From positions 1 through 64,000 of the forward strand of contig JASANC010003333.1 in assembly GCA_030248135.1 (NCBI GenBank): a stretch of 64,000 bases of DNA. The letters run 5' to 3'. A program made the translations under genes and the position numbers. The stretch comes from Theristus sp. LFF4_11. Lineage: Eukaryota > Nematoda > Chromadorea > Monhysterida > Xyalidae. The notes below the pieces were generated by a model. The model was not told where the DNA came from and did not search any database. It saw only the letters and a program-made list of their open reading frames with translations. Shown here piece after piece: positions 44,356-56,764 of this stretch. How positions within the stretch are numbered: the first letter of the stretch is position 1; each line of letters opens with the position of its first letter.

Positions 44356-44823
44356 CGCCGAACTGTCTCTGTTGACCAAAGAGTATCATGATGACTCCAG
44401 CTATGAAGAGCGACGTTTTGAGAAAACAATCTCAACTGGCATTAATAAAAAATAGGTAAAGGAAATTGAGATGGAGTTTTCTTAAGTAGCAAAAAAGGGC
44501 GCCAATTCAAATTGCAAAAAAGTGCCACGCACAGACACACAGACACTTTGTAAATTTAATAATATAGATGCCTCCTACATTAAAACGTAACCCCCAAATG
44601 GAGTTGGCTGATTGCTTCCACTTCGACAAAAGACAATGGCGCGGCAAAACCCCAACTTTGGTTGGTCCGGAACTCTGTGGTTAGGTTGTTTTGTCTGTGT
44701 GTCATGATGTTTTTGGTCACTTTGTTCGTGTGTTCATGCACTCAAGTGCTAAACGAAACTGAACTGAACTAAAACGACAAATCGAAAGAACAACAAAACA
44801 GAACAAAACAAAACGCCACTGAC

Positions 44824-47800
44824 AAAGAGTCCCCACTGCGCGGTGACGTCCGTGCGAGCGCTTCGTCTCAGTTTCTTGTTCCATCCGCCACCGACGGTGC
44901 CCGCACCGCGTCCCGTCGCCGCGCGCAACGCCGACCCGCCACGGCCTGCGCCGGCGGCACTGCTCTCGGCCAACGCCGCCTCCGCCAACGTCGGATCGGA
45001 ATCGTCGATCTTGCTCGTTCGTTTCTTCTCGCGGTCGCCTGTGACGATTCAGATTCAGATTCTTTATTGCAACGCACAACATTAAGCCATGGCAAACAGG
45101 CGAAAAACATCTGGATTGACGATAATTTATTTCACACTGGTTGTGTTCATTTTAATTCTGTGTTCGTTGGGTTTGCTGTCGTTTCACTTTACCCTTTTGT
45201 GACAAGAGCTTGAATTGGTGGTTTTTCACGTTTTACGTCGCATACTGTGTTCATGAAATGCTCCATATTTACTTTCCAAATCTCAACGGGTGAACAACTT
45301 CCTCACAGGGAAATTCAAATCCTCAAATTCAGGGAATTAGAAGAACCACAGTTTGCAAGCAAACCAAAAACACAGAAACAATAAACATACTCAGACCATG
45401 AAGTCTAAAAAAACGACGAAAACAGCTCCACCGAAACCCACCAGCAGTCGGTCGCGCGTCGTCGTGCGTCGGATCGGCCGGCGATTGCTCGTCGTCGATC
45501 ACTTTCTTGCTCGTCTTTGTCGACTTCGACGACAGCGCTTTCCCAGTGCTACCGCCACCAGCGGCGGCCGTGTCTGCGTCCGCTGCTGACGCGCCGAATG
45601 TCGACTGCTCTCCGGGCGGCGTCGGCGGCAGCTCGCCCCAGCCGAGTTCTGAAGAAAAAGTTGTTTTCAACATCAAAGTCAATTTAGTCTTGATTTCTTC
45701 GATTTACCTCCATCGGCATGGTTAAATTTTTCCGATTTAGTGTTCTCTTCCTCTTTTTCTCTCAACAATGTCGTCGTCGCTGTTCTGCTGACCAACGAAC
45801 AACTGCTGCCGCTGTTGTTGTGATATTTGTTTTCGATTTTAAAAGCATTTTGTTTCTGACTGTCCTCCTGCTCGTTATCGGCTCTATCATTCATTTCAGT
45901 TTTCAAATTTTTCGGTTTGTTTGGATTTTTACTATGGGATGAAGCAGTGTTTATATCCATGCTGAAAGTTGAAATTCAACGAAGCAATTTCAAAAAAGTG
46001 AGTTTTCGTTTTTGGACGAATTTTGTGTGTCAATCAACCTCAAAATGGTAGGTATTCTGCAGGTGATGATTATCGACTTCTGTGTGTGTGTGTCCGACGG
46101 ACGGAACTTGAAAGAAAGGAAAGGAGAAAAGAACAAAACACCATAACCAATATGCAACCAATCATCATATTCTAAATTTCAAAATCAAATTTCTTTTTTG
46201 CAATGGTTGTGGTCTTTAAGCGAAGTATAAATTACGGTAGAGCCACAGTTTTTTACGTATTTCTGGTGCTTGACGATATAGCGCAGCTGCAGTGTTTTCG
46301 CTTTGCAATACAAAGGCACTGCGTTCTTCCAAAGCTCGAGTCCCGCCCGGGTTAAATATAGCAAGCTCAAATAAAATATGAACAATTTCAACGGGTTGTT
46401 AGGTTTTAAATGGTGCTGATCCCGTTGGTAACATTTATTTTTTCACAAAAATTTCAAAAGTTTACAATAGAACACTTTTGAAACAATTTCAACAATAAAC
46501 CGGGCAGGAAATGTTTTGTGCATTAGTCAGCTCAATTGAGCCGAAAACTAACGCAATCTGCACCAGCGCAGGGATTTGCGCTTGCATAAATGGGCCTTTG
46601 TAAAAAAGGAAGAATGACAGGCAAAGCGCAGTTCGCTAAACTACTTTCTTATTGAAGTGTCTTGAAACATTGGCTCTGTGTGTCAGATTCTCAAGCAACG
46701 AAAAATTGTTTTTGTCTGATTCGTTACTCTTTGGAGTTTCTGTGTTTTTTTCTTTTCCGTTCTTTTCTTCAAAGTAAGTTTTTGTTTATTTGTCACAAAC
46801 TCGCCCAAACTGCCAACCGAGACAACCCGAAATGCTGCATTCTTCTGTGTGTTGGAGAAAGCGGTCAGAGGAGGTACTGCGACTGCGTGCGTGAGTGTCG
46901 GCAAGTGAACTTTTTGAATGGTTAAGAACTCGTTTGAGTGAACTTTTCAGAGTCTTGAAAAAAATGGGTCAAGGTCAACTGTCACGACTTACCGGGAACA
47001 TTTCTCCCTTTATTGCAGCTCTGCCAGTCGGTCAAATCGTCGTCGTCGGCCGTGTGTTCGTCCGTCACCGGCGCCGTCCACTGTGTCATGTCCGTGTCGC
47101 ACGTCGACGGCAGCGGCGCCTTTTTCTTCTTGCTGTCCTCAACGACTTCACTTGATTTTGGATCGCCCGGCGTGTCCGTCTTTCGCTCTTCATCGTCGTT
47201 CGTGTTTGTTTCTAAATTCTCGTGCAATTCCGTTTGGCCGGGTGTTTGCTCCGGGTTCGATTCGGATTCGGATTTATTCGTGTCGCCTTCCTCGCTGTCC
47301 GTGCTACTACTGCTGCTGCTGCTGAGGCCGCCGCCGCCTCTACCATCGTCGCTGCTTGACTCGACATCTGAAGGGTCAGTGTTTTTGAAATTATGAAAAT
47401 TTTGATGTGTCCGCGCATGTGTAATCCAGTCCAGACTCAAAATCGATCAAGTGCAACGAATTAAAAAAAACAAGCCAACTCGTTTTAGATGAAAGCAGCC
47501 TGGAAATTTGCATACCTTTTGCACGTTATACTTTATGTGGAGTCTCAAAGAATGTCAACCAAAATACTATAAACGGTAGCCCACAAACCATCGTCAATCG
47601 ATCCACTGCATTTTACAGTCTTGTCAGTTCTTCCCACCGGTGCTGGAACGGTGTCTGTTTCCACCGTTGTTGGCGTTTCCGTGACGCTATCAGGTTTCTC
47701 AGTTTCTGTTGCATGCTCCGTCGCATTAACAGTATTCGCCTCCGAACTGGTCTCTACGATCGACACGCTCTGGTAATTCGGACTGTCCTCATCAGTGGAA

Positions 47801-48012
47801 CTGCTGCCGCTGCTGCTTTGCTCACCACCTTTATCATCGTTCTTCGTTTCAGTTGCCTTGCTGGTGGTGTCGACAATGTCCGCCGTCTGCTTCACGCGTT
47901 CGGATGACGTTGATTCGTCGAGTTTGCTTGCTTCAGTTGTTGTCGAAGTGTTTTCCGTCGTTTCTTCGTCACAAGTGGTCGCGGAGACTTTTGGCTCTTC
48001 GGATTCCGACAT
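44824..48012 (-). CDS. Unrecognised acidic, Ser/Thr/Gly-rich low-complexity protein (model incomplete)
   Basis: Exons, 5' to 3' on the minus strand: 48012-47589 (ATG start, context aaaATGt), 47367-46993, [unresolved], 45960-45708, 45648-45442, 45038-44824. Phases agree between exons 1 and 2 (SIDD/DVESSSDD) and among the last three (ADG/ELGWGELPPTPP, PTAG/GDREKKRTSK). Exon 2 ends in phase 1, whereas the third block as read (MDINTASSHSK...) needs phase 2, so a small exon is missing, or the third block is the start of another transcript. Composition: exon 1 S/T/E-rich, exon 2 S/D/E with a serine run and KKKK, later exons A/G/K-rich. Single tryptophans sit in TQWT, TDWQ, GWGE, GGWN and QWGLF. No signal peptide or known domain. 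The 3' end is not found; the candidate exons at 42.2 and 40.5 kb may follow. Likely intracellular and disordered. Confidence 0.5.
45962..46992. other. Unresolved gap in the 44.8-48.0 kb gene, with tRNA-like repeat
   Basis: The phase mismatch across this interval implies an unseen small exon or a transcript boundary; none stood out. It contains a tRNA-like segment (46280-46362) and a repeat end (CTTGCATAAATGGGCCTTT near 46583-46602) similar to the right end of the element at 40.8-42.0 kb. Confidence 0.4.
46280..46362 (+). mobile_element. tRNA-like (Ile-type) SINE or pseudo-tRNA segment
   Basis: TATAGCGCAGCTGCAGTG resembles an A box, GCTTTGCAATACAAAGGC forms an anticodon-like hairpin with loop GCAATAC (anticodon position AAT, but C instead of U at position 33), and AAAGCTCGAGTCCCGC resembles a B box. 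The acceptor stem is not complementary, so it is probably a tRNA-derived repeat rather than a gene. Confidence 0.5.
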
Positions 48013-49270
48013 TTTACCGCCGGGTTTATGGAAATTTCAGACTTTCAAACAACGCTTGTTTCGCGTGAAGCTGAGTGGAGAGCTTTCACAGACGAGCTTG
48101 TTTTTTGCAGTAGTATGATATGAGTAGGTTGTGTCTGAGTCTGACTATGAGTCACTGTTCAAATATGTGGAGCTGTATATGTGTAGAAGTTACGTCAGCA
48201 AATTTCATCACACGATTCAGGTTAGCATGGGTGCAAACCATGGAATCACGCACGAGATTTCCAACACCAGTGTAAGAGAGTTTGATAACTGCCGAAAACA
48301 ACAGCTGGTGAGTCGCGTACAAAAAAAATCACTGCGCCCGTTTTCAGTCGAGTAAAATAGTAATACACGCTGCTTTTATCAGGATATCAGAATCGAAGTT
48401 AGATTAAAAATACACGAAGTAAACAGTGTGTAAACAGGGTTCAGGAAGAGTTGCACGTGCGCGTCAACGCGTTGTTGCACAGTTGCGCACACAGTCGACC
48501 AAGTATGTGAAACATTCACTGAAACATCTGCAGTTCCTGTGCACCCCACCGTGTTGTTGTGTGCTTCCAACTGCAGCAGAGAGAGAGTTTGGATCAATAT
48601 AGCCGTGTGTGTGGTGTGGTATGCAGATAGATAACTTTCCACATTTGGCCGGGTTGTTGTTGGCTGCGCTACGACTGGACCGGACTAAACAAATATCAGA
48701 GCGACACCAACATAACACTGGCCGAACTCTCCGGTCCTGCACCCAAATGTATGTAAAATGCTTCACGCGTATGGTATGACGCAAAACTATGCAAAAACCA
48801 AAGCAAATAATGCGCATTCGGACGTTTGGTTGAAATAACGGGCTTCGCTCACTTTTATTCCCCGAGTTTTTTTTGTTTCATATCGGCTAACCGCAGCCGC
48901 CGGTAGTGTTGCTGGTTTTTTTCGTGTGCTTGTTTTGCGCAAATCCCAAACCGCATATTCACTTCACTTTGACGTTTTTGTCTTACTTCAGTCAAGTCAT
49001 GATGGAGAACATGAAACGAATTGATTGAATTAAAACAAAAACAGACATTTATCAAAAAAGCCCGTCGCAAATGTGAAAAGGAAACATAACTGGCTGATTG
49101 GAAGGACGTAGCGTGAAGGATGGGTTGCAAAAGAAACAATTTTCAAATGACACTGCAGTTCATAACTCAATTCAACATAACAAAGCAGAACCGTTTGTTT
49201 CAATCACGGGCAAGCAACATTTTCATCAATTCCAAAATCGTTTGTACTTCATGCCTAGATATCCTCCAGT
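48013..49270. other. Intergenic, between the acidic-protein gene and the astacin gene
   Basis: Probably the promoter of the acidic-protein gene and the 3' UTR of the astacin gene, both read on the minus strand. A TTTATT at about 48855 (AATAAA on the minus strand) is a candidate poly(A) signal some 410 bases beyond the astacin stop. No repeat or other gene recognised. Confidence 0.5.
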
Positions 49271-51904
49271 TCAACACTCGCACAGATTGCACGTCAGTTT
49301 GCAGTTCAGTCGCACCCACTGTCCGATCGCAGTGTCACCGCTCTGACAATGCTCCACCAGTCGACCGCAGCGGTCGTAAAAGTCCACACATTCACGTTCG
49401 CAGTGATCCTGCGTTGCAGCGTCGCCGAACGTGTCGCCCGAGTCGCTCGCGCCGCATCCGGTCTGGCATTTGTAGTAGCAGTTGATGCGTCGTTTGTCCA
49501 GCGCGCTCAGCCGGTATCGTTGGCCCATGCGAACGTTCGCCGGTAGTTCACGCTTGGCGCGAATCGTTACGAGACTCTTCGATTTGCTGAACGCGTCTGG
49601 AGGGTAGTGCATGATACTGGAAATTAGGGAATTCCGTTTTATTTTTGGTATATTTTGTGATTTAGGTTGCCTAGTTTGTGGGGTTTAGTCTAAGAACGGA
49701 CCTTTCCGAAACCATTGGGTTCATTTAAGTTATTGGATTTGATCGTTTTATTGGATTTTGAGCTTTACCGCAGTGTGAATTTGAAGTGTCCCTTCAAGAA
49801 AGAAAACCTCAAGAATAATATCTCAAGTGAAAGCGAATGTCAATTGTCTTATCAACTGAAAAAAAATGAGGAAAAATTGTATTCTTCTTCAACAAACCTT
49901 CCATAATCATACGAGATGGCCAAGTGATCAATATCATCGAGTGAATAGCTCTTGAAATTGTCGCGTTGCTTCACCTCCTGCTTGATGTTGTCATGCAACA
50001 CCTCCACCCATTGGTCGCGGTCGGCACGGCTGTGCTCGTGATGGAAGCCGAGTGCGTGCATCAGTTCGTGCATCACGGTGCCCTGGACGGAAAATTGAGA
50101 ATGTCGTTTTTGTGTCTCGAATGTACGAATTTGCATTCGTCCGTATGAATCTGAAACAAAGGACACACACAAGGGATTCGGCACCACCGAGGCACTTGAG
50201 GACAGTAAAACTTTTTGGTCACTCCACTGATGGCGTCTGTGCGCTTTTCTGGGTCATAGTCCTGATTAAAATACATCGCCTAAATATGTGTTTGTTCGAA
50301 AATTTTAAAACAAAAAGAAGCTGAAAATGATTGAAAACATCAAAACTAGGAGGCCGACAGTCTAAATTCTGAAATCACGAAATTTGTGACAATAAAAACA
50401 GACCATGTGAATTCTCGGAACCAACAATGAATCCGTCAATTCCGATTTCAGTCAATCAGTCGATTGCCATTCGGCAATCGTTTTTTTTTTTCAATCTGCA
50501 TTCGAAACGACAAAACATGAACAAAAAATACTTTATAATAAAATAAATTGCACCTCACGGAGTCGTTCCGTTGGCAGCGTCAATAGTTGACCGTTGGCAC
50601 TGTCGAATTGTCTGCCGACGCTGCTAGCGGGCGCTTCACCGGGCTGGATAATCACAAAGTGATTCGGATACAAATACTCGGTGCGTTCGACAAACCTGTG
50701 AAGAAAGAACAACGATAAACAAACGATCTCAAGAAACATAACAGAGGAAGACAACTCAGAATAAGCGTGAGAGAAAAAGACAACTTTGAAGAAACCTGAG
50801 AGAGACAGATAGCTCAAGACGAGAAAAACAACTCTGGAAGTTTAAAAGAGAAAAATATATCTTTTTTAGAACTTTGAGACACAAACAGAAAAAAACTGAA
50901 AGTCAAAAAACTTTGAAATCAAAAAAACAATATCGAACCGAACGCATGTGGATGCCTGAATCTCCTTCATCGCATCCATTATTGTCTGCAGCTGTTCGAA
51001 ATGGAAACCGGTATCGATAATGTATGGTACCTGAAATAAAGGCATTTTATTATCTCATATTTTGTTGATCAAACACCTTGCAAAAATCAGAAACCACACA
51101 AAATCCAGAATCCAAATTCTTTATTGGATCTTGTTTCGTTAATGCGAAAACAGTCAACTCGACACAACCAACCAATCAGCAGCTACATGAAATTCGAAAA
51201 ACCGTATGTCACACTCGAGAACTCTATAAAGTGCAAAACCAGACAGACCACTCCGTTTGGCCAGCGGTATCGCGTGTCTTTTTGAGCGGCTAACCAGAAA
51301 TCTTGATCGCTGATGGCCGCCGGATCGGCCAGCCATTCGTCGAGCGCCCGAAACAGCTGGTTCCGGGTGCCGAGGTACTCGTCGAGCGGCTTTGCGTTGC
51401 CGTCCGAACTCCCGGCGTCGACTTGGATGCTTCGGATGTCGCCTTTTGTTATTCACGGAACATCAATCGTCCAGATTTGAGTTGTAATTTTTTCAGCAAC
51501 CAATCAGACGTCGTGGTCGAACTAAACTGGCCATTCAAAATGTTTCGGCTGAACTTTGGACTGAGAGATTTTTTGGCGTTGGTTCAACGAATACCTACTC
51601 GCTGATTTCACCAACCAAACTCTAATTAGTGTATCGTCGTCTTAGCACGACGGGTGGACAAGCCACGTTAGAGCGTGCACGAACCTTCGAAATACGGACC
51701 GTCCTCGAAGCGCGGCGCATCGTCGGCGCACTGGTTTTTCAGGCGAACGCAGTCATCCTGTTCGAACCAGTCGTCACATTCGGATTCAGTGAACAGCTCC
51801 AGACAATTGTGGTACTCTCTACATTTGTCGCAGTCAACGCTGGCACTGAGTTGACAACGAAACAGACAAATGGCAACCAGAAACGTGTATTCGAATTTCA
51901 GCAT
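49271..51904 (-). CDS. Secreted astacin-family (M12A) zinc metalloprotease with C-terminal ShKT domain
   Basis: Exons, 5' to 3': 51904-51685, 51442-51249, 51030-50939, 50695-50554, 50082-49898, 49616-49271; 392 aa, all phases consistent. Signal peptide about 1-21 (MLKFEYTFLVAICLF...). A Cys-rich prosegment (22-71, six Cys) leads to FEGD (72-75), the astacin aspartate-switch motif, completed exactly by the first splice junction. The catalytic domain starts near RYRWPNGVVPYIID. The zinc motif HELMHALGFHHEHSR has ligands H221, H225, H231 and catalytic E222. The Met-turn SIMHY carries M280 and Y282. The tail holds a ShKT domain (CVDFYDRC...HC...W...NCKLTCNLC). The cysteines that usually flank the zinc helix (the GC.S.VGR Cys and the Cys before GT..HE) are both missing. 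An optional phase-0 cassette at 50279-50169 could insert 37 aa just before GTVMHE. Role: extracellular proteolysis; substrate unknown. Family position resembles nematode NAS proteins. Confidence 0.88.
50169..50279 (-). other. Possible cassette exon within the astacin gene
   Basis: Open for 37 codons (AMYFNQDYDPEKRTDAISGV, then FYCPQVPRWCRIPC), phase 0 at both ends, with acceptor TATTTAG and donor GTGTGT. Including it would place three cysteines just before the zinc motif. Skipping it gives a catalytic domain of normal length, so I favour skipping. Confidence 0.3.
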
Positions 51905-52726
51905 CGTTCATTAAAGCACCTGTACGTTCATGAGTATTCTTCCGTGCAAGCGTTGCGTTGAAAACCTTTTTTCATGTTCATGCACTTGTTTGTGTGTGTA
52001 ATTTCTGCTACGTGATGCGTTTTATAAATGAGCATTACAACTTCACCGCCTGCGCAACCGCAAATTAGACGTGTAGGCGTGCATCACTGGTGACTTCTGC
52101 TTGCTCGAGTTGTTTACAGTCGAAGCGAAATCGTTTTGCACTATCAATCAATATCAGACGGCAACTCGGGAAGTTTATAGATCGGCGACTTTATCAAAAA
52201 GATTTTTTATTCGTCCATACTCCGATTTGTTTTTGTTTGTTTCTTACGAAGCTATCGGTCATTATTTCCCACCGAAACCAAGTTTATTGTTTTTATCACA
52301 ACTGGCATCGGCAAATTGTAATTTGTAAATTTGTAATTGTGTAAATCCTTGATTGGTTGAAAAAATTCAAACAGACGACACAAAACTAGAGACCGACTGT
52401 GAGCGTGAAATGCAAAAACAAACAAACAATAAGGCGTTGGAATGAAATAAGCCTACAACAAAATCCTAAAACAGCAAAAAAAATTCAAAGAGCACACAAT
52501 TGAATAAGAAACGATAGATCACAAAAAACAACGTCCTTGAACGGATCAACTTGCAACAAGACAAACAATAACCGTATTGCCATAAAACAGCGAATAAACA
52601 TTAAAAACGTGAAATACGAAAATGGTGATCGTGCACAGTCAGGAAGATAACCAAATTTCAAAAATAAGATTGTTTCACAGCCAGCAGAAGAGCAGTTTCT
52701 TTCAAATCAAGTTCGCCTCGTACGAT
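51905..52726. other. Spacer between TRRAP stop and astacin start
   Basis: About 820 bases holding the TRRAP 3' UTR and the astacin promoter. TTTATT at about 52205 and 52282 (AATAAA on the minus strand) are candidate TRRAP poly(A) signals. No gene seen. Confidence 0.5.
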
Positions 52727-55700
52727 TCAGAACCACGGATGCCAGGTCGGTTCCATTCGAGCGATGTTCTCCCTTGCACGCGCTTTCGCAAGCAGCACGT
52801 GTATCGGCGTTTTGTCGGCGTTCGCTTCGGCCAACGCAAAAGCTGCAATCGAGTTTCTTTATGAACTGCTGAGAAGAACCGTGAGCGTTTCGTGCAACGG
52901 TTGCAGAAACCCGACGATAGCTTGCTCCCGGTGGTTTGGCGTGCGGGTGAATGTGCCGTGACCCAATGCCATCGCCACGAAGAAGGAACAGTAGCTACAA
53001 AGCCTTGCTCTGTCTGCTCTGCCCAGTGACCTACGCCCCCTCTCGATTTCGGTGGTTTTCGACCGCTGCATCCTCTCGAAAGGCAGCGAATCCGAAAACT
53101 TTCACACTAAACTTCACCAAAACCAAAAAAACCCGCAATACTAACACGAGAGCGTTGAGGTGATTCGACTGGTGGCACGGGCGACCATCGTCAGCAGCTC
53201 CGGCCCCGGTCCACTGGTCGACTGACCGTCCTTCTGGCTTGCGGCGCGCTTGTTCAGATGCTGGATGAATTCGTGCCAGAGGATCGGGCGCAGCAGCGCC
53301 GCCACCACAGCCTGAATGGTCAAGGGAGTTTGCGTTTTTGGCTGCGTGTGTAGGGGACGATTGTGAATTCGTCTACAGTCGAACTCTAAATTATAGGAAA
53401 TCAGCTGATTGGTTGCTGATCACGTGATGCATACTTTCTGCACAGAAATTGCTGTGGAAGCGGAATCGCTTTTGCACAGAAAGTATGCAACACGTGATCA
53501 GCAACCAATCAGCTGATTCCCTATAATTTAGAGTATGACTGTAAAGAGTGCAGATTGTGATCAGCGTTCAAGCGCCCGCCAATCAGCTGATCCTCGAAAA
53601 TTACCAGTCGCACTGGACAACAACGACGATGATAGAATAACGAAACCAGATACAGGCCTAGACCAAATGGGATAACGCAAGAGCTGCACAGTTCTGGACT
53701 GGTCGATTCACGCGGCGATAAATACACCGCTTTTGCAAAACAGGATACCTTTAAATTTCGTGCAAAAAGAAATAGATGAAGCGGTCGTCAGCACTCCTTC
53801 TCACGCTTGTCAAAGATGAACTGCAACGAACGTTCGAGCAATGTTGACTGATTTCATCACCTGATACCAGCACTTGGACGCAGCGGTCATGCACGCCCAC
53901 ATGCGTCCGTCGATTTCGGCCGGTCCAAGCAGCGCGCAGATCGACGGCGTCAGGCGGCACGTCACCGGACGGGTGGAGTTGTCCAGTTCGGTTCCTAAAA
54001 ACGAAAAAGTGCCTTTGAAGAAACGTTCTCGAAGGTTTCTTTGTTCATTTGTGGTTTTTCTACCGACGTTATTGTGCAATCAGCAGAATGTCAGCCAGCC
54101 ACCGGTTCAGAAACTCCGAAGAAGAACAGGAGAAGAGAGAGACCACGATCACATTGCCATGTGCGCTGGGATCCTGCGTGCGTTCCTGGCCAGGGCACTG
54201 CACTAAACTTTTGCCACGGGGTGCTTTGGGCGTGTTTAAGGCAAAAACACCATTTAGTTTTCTGTCCGTACGCACAGACGTCGTTCTGAATCCCGTGCGC
54301 AAACTATCTAATTGCGTCCGTAATGCATTCAGATAGCACACACGACACGATTTCTAAATTGCGTAGCCATTTTTTAGTGTCGTGTCCGTGCGTACGCCCA
54401 AAAAACTAATCGCTAAATGCCCTTTTACCGCGCGATGCAGCCGATTCTCCCATCAGCCCCTATATCATCTTCCGATGGATAATGCCCCCAAACAACAACA
54501 CCAACAACAATTCAACCAGTGCCCGTAAACTCCAACTCCACACTCACCATTGTCGGTCGTTTTAATATCGACGGCCAACGCGAGCGTGCTCGTCACGCCG
54601 CTGTCCATGTTTACGAGGATGTCCTCTGGGTTCAGTCGTGTCAGATGCAGTGCGGTTTCAGCGATGCCCAACAGCGACAGGTGTAGACACATCTGCAAAA
54701 AAACAAAAAAACCCATAAAGGTAACCGAAACTGAGAAAATCCAATTAATGATACTTCTGCCGTGAACGCAAAACCCTGAACTACTGATGCATTGCGAAAT
54801 CGTCACACTTCACAGCGAAACCGGCAGGTTTTCATGGCGGTTCGATTCAAACAACGATAGTCACTCTAGCACGTGAAGCTGTGATGCTTTGCGTTCATGA
54901 ATGTCTAGCGAACGTGACGCCAACGCGTCAAGGTCCATGAATGCTTCAGAAGCACACATGTGATAAACGTAAATGCGCATTCATGAAGCAGTATTTAGTG
55001 ACGCGTAGCTGGGTTAAAATATTACTGCGCGGTCACTAAATATTACTTCATGAACGCCCCTCGACAAAAAAATCCGCACTGAAGTAAACACGGCCAACAA
55101 AACACAAGACACAAAAACCAGCCGGCCCACCTGCGCTCTAAACGTATAGAAGTGCGTCGCGTCCGGCAGACGTGCACTGACGTATCGCAGCAGGGTGTCG
55201 TGCGGCACGAATTCGCCAAAGTCCTTCACGATCATCTCGAGCATTTTCGCCTGATTGGCGCTGCTCGCACTAGCAGAGACGAGCACTCGGTCGTAGTGGC
55301 GTGTGATCAGGTCATTCGCGAGCAGCTGGTACGCAGCGCATTGCTGCAGAGGCACACCGGAGTCAGAGTGAACATGGAGATCACACGGAAGGAATGCGGG
55401 CGAATTTGCGTCCAATGACAGTCGGTCACCATTGTGTGACAAGGGTTTGGTGAATTTCAACAAAAAATCAACCATTGTTTCGATAACTGTCGATAATTCA
55501 TTCATTTTATCGGTTTTTGAATTGACAAGGCACACTGATGTTGAAACGGATACTCGTTCAAGTCACGTCACATCATATTTTCAGTGTTACAGTGAGTCTA
55601 CAGCCGTAATTTTCGAAACTCACGTTCCACCGCTATTCTGGTTGTATTTAGTTTGGTTAGAGCACGCACCCATACATGGTGAAGCAAACCCAGACACCTT

Positions 55701-56764
55701 CTCAGCAACAGTCTGCGTCTCAGCTCAGACGTCTCAGGCATCAAAAAAGTCTCAGCGTGCTTCAACATGAATGGACCTTCCAATTTCAGACCGGCACCGG
55801 AGCTACACATTTCGGACGTAATGTGCTAGTCTACAAACCTGGCACTTTCTTTCACGCGTGATTTCAGTCTTCACAATCAAAACACCCACGCACAAACGAA
55901 CACCAAAATCAAACGCGCGTCGCCCAACCAACGAACCAACCTGCAACAGAACGTCCATCAGCGAGATTTGCTGCGGTTCCGTCTGTACGAGTCGATGCGA
56001 CCGACCGAGCGGAATCGAATAAGGCGGTGCAAAGTAGAGCAGGCGGCGGGCGGTTTGCTGCAAGAGAAGTGGAGCACGATGATGGTTGGCACTCTGGCTG
56101 GGGTGGATATTCATTTCATTTGGTTTGCATTTCGGAGCCAACTCTGACTCCGACCATTGTGCGAGCAGCCGATGATTCGCAGACCCATGAAGCGAAATTG
56201 ACTAAACTTGACAGAACACAAGACCACGCACAAACATGCGACACGCACATTGAAATGCCTGTCTTCAAAACACATCCAGACCAGCTCATTGATCAACCGC
56301 ATTGTCCTGGGCAAAAGCTTCAGAATCAAGACAACTCACGCAGTCCTTCAGTAGTAAGGCGTTCAGGAATTTGAACAACTGAGCCACACGTTGCTGCGAG
56401 GCGTCCGACTCACGGCTGCGCACCGGTTCGACAACGAACGAGTATTTCTGCAAAATCATTATAATAAAACAATCAAAATACCAGACAAAACTAACAGTAA
56501 ATCCGCAAACTAATCAGTCAACCAAACAACCAGTTAATCAATCAATCAATCAATCGATCAGTCAGTCAGTCAGTCAGCCAACCAATGAATCTATCAGTCA
56601 ATCTATAAGACTGTAAGACTTTGTCAAAATCCAAAGAAGTGCTACTGTTTCACCTTTCCATTATGCGCGAAAACATCGATGTGATGCGCGACCAGATTGT
56701 TGCCCCTCAAAATTCGCCGCACTCGCGGGCTGAATCGCGCGATATCCGAACAGTATTGGCCACC
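52727..56764 (-). CDS. TRRAP: TRRAP PI3K-like pseudokinase and FATC exons
   Basis: Eight coding exons cover the degenerate kinase fold and the FATC tail. Active PIKKs have a GDRHxxN catalytic loop and a DFG. The matching stretch here is GIAETALHLTRLNPEDILVN, with no DRH, and no DFG follows, so the protein should lack kinase activity, as TRRAP and Tra1 do. The last exon (38 codons including the stop) joins through donor GTTAGT at 53145, giving ITSTLSSFALAEANADK, which aligns in length with the vertebrate protein. The last intron contains an in-frame open stretch (53071-52859) that I treat as intronic. Confidence 0.88.

Larger units (their letters stand above)
42248..44823. other. Non-coding interval with satellite and duplicated segments
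   Basis: Holds the ~183-bp satellite (43314-43979) and a 250-bp-spaced direct repeat (44023-44355). Elsewhere it is AT-rich with a CA run near 42879-42898. An open minus-strand frame at 42250-42490 upstream of the candidate exon has no recognisable domain. Confidence 0.5.

Noticed and set aside
44749..44823. Hydrophobic C-terminus for the acidic-protein gene (reading through the 44824 donor)
   Set aside because: The hydrophobic run comes from T-rich intron-like sequence immediately after a GTCAGT donor. Not excluded, but less likely than splicing.
52859..53071. Open frame in the last TRRAP intron, in the same reading frame as the final exon
   Set aside because: It ends in TAA directly before the final coding block and matches nothing in the family. 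Splicing it out (donor GTTAGT at 53145, acceptor CAG before 52842) gives the correct TRRAP spacing.
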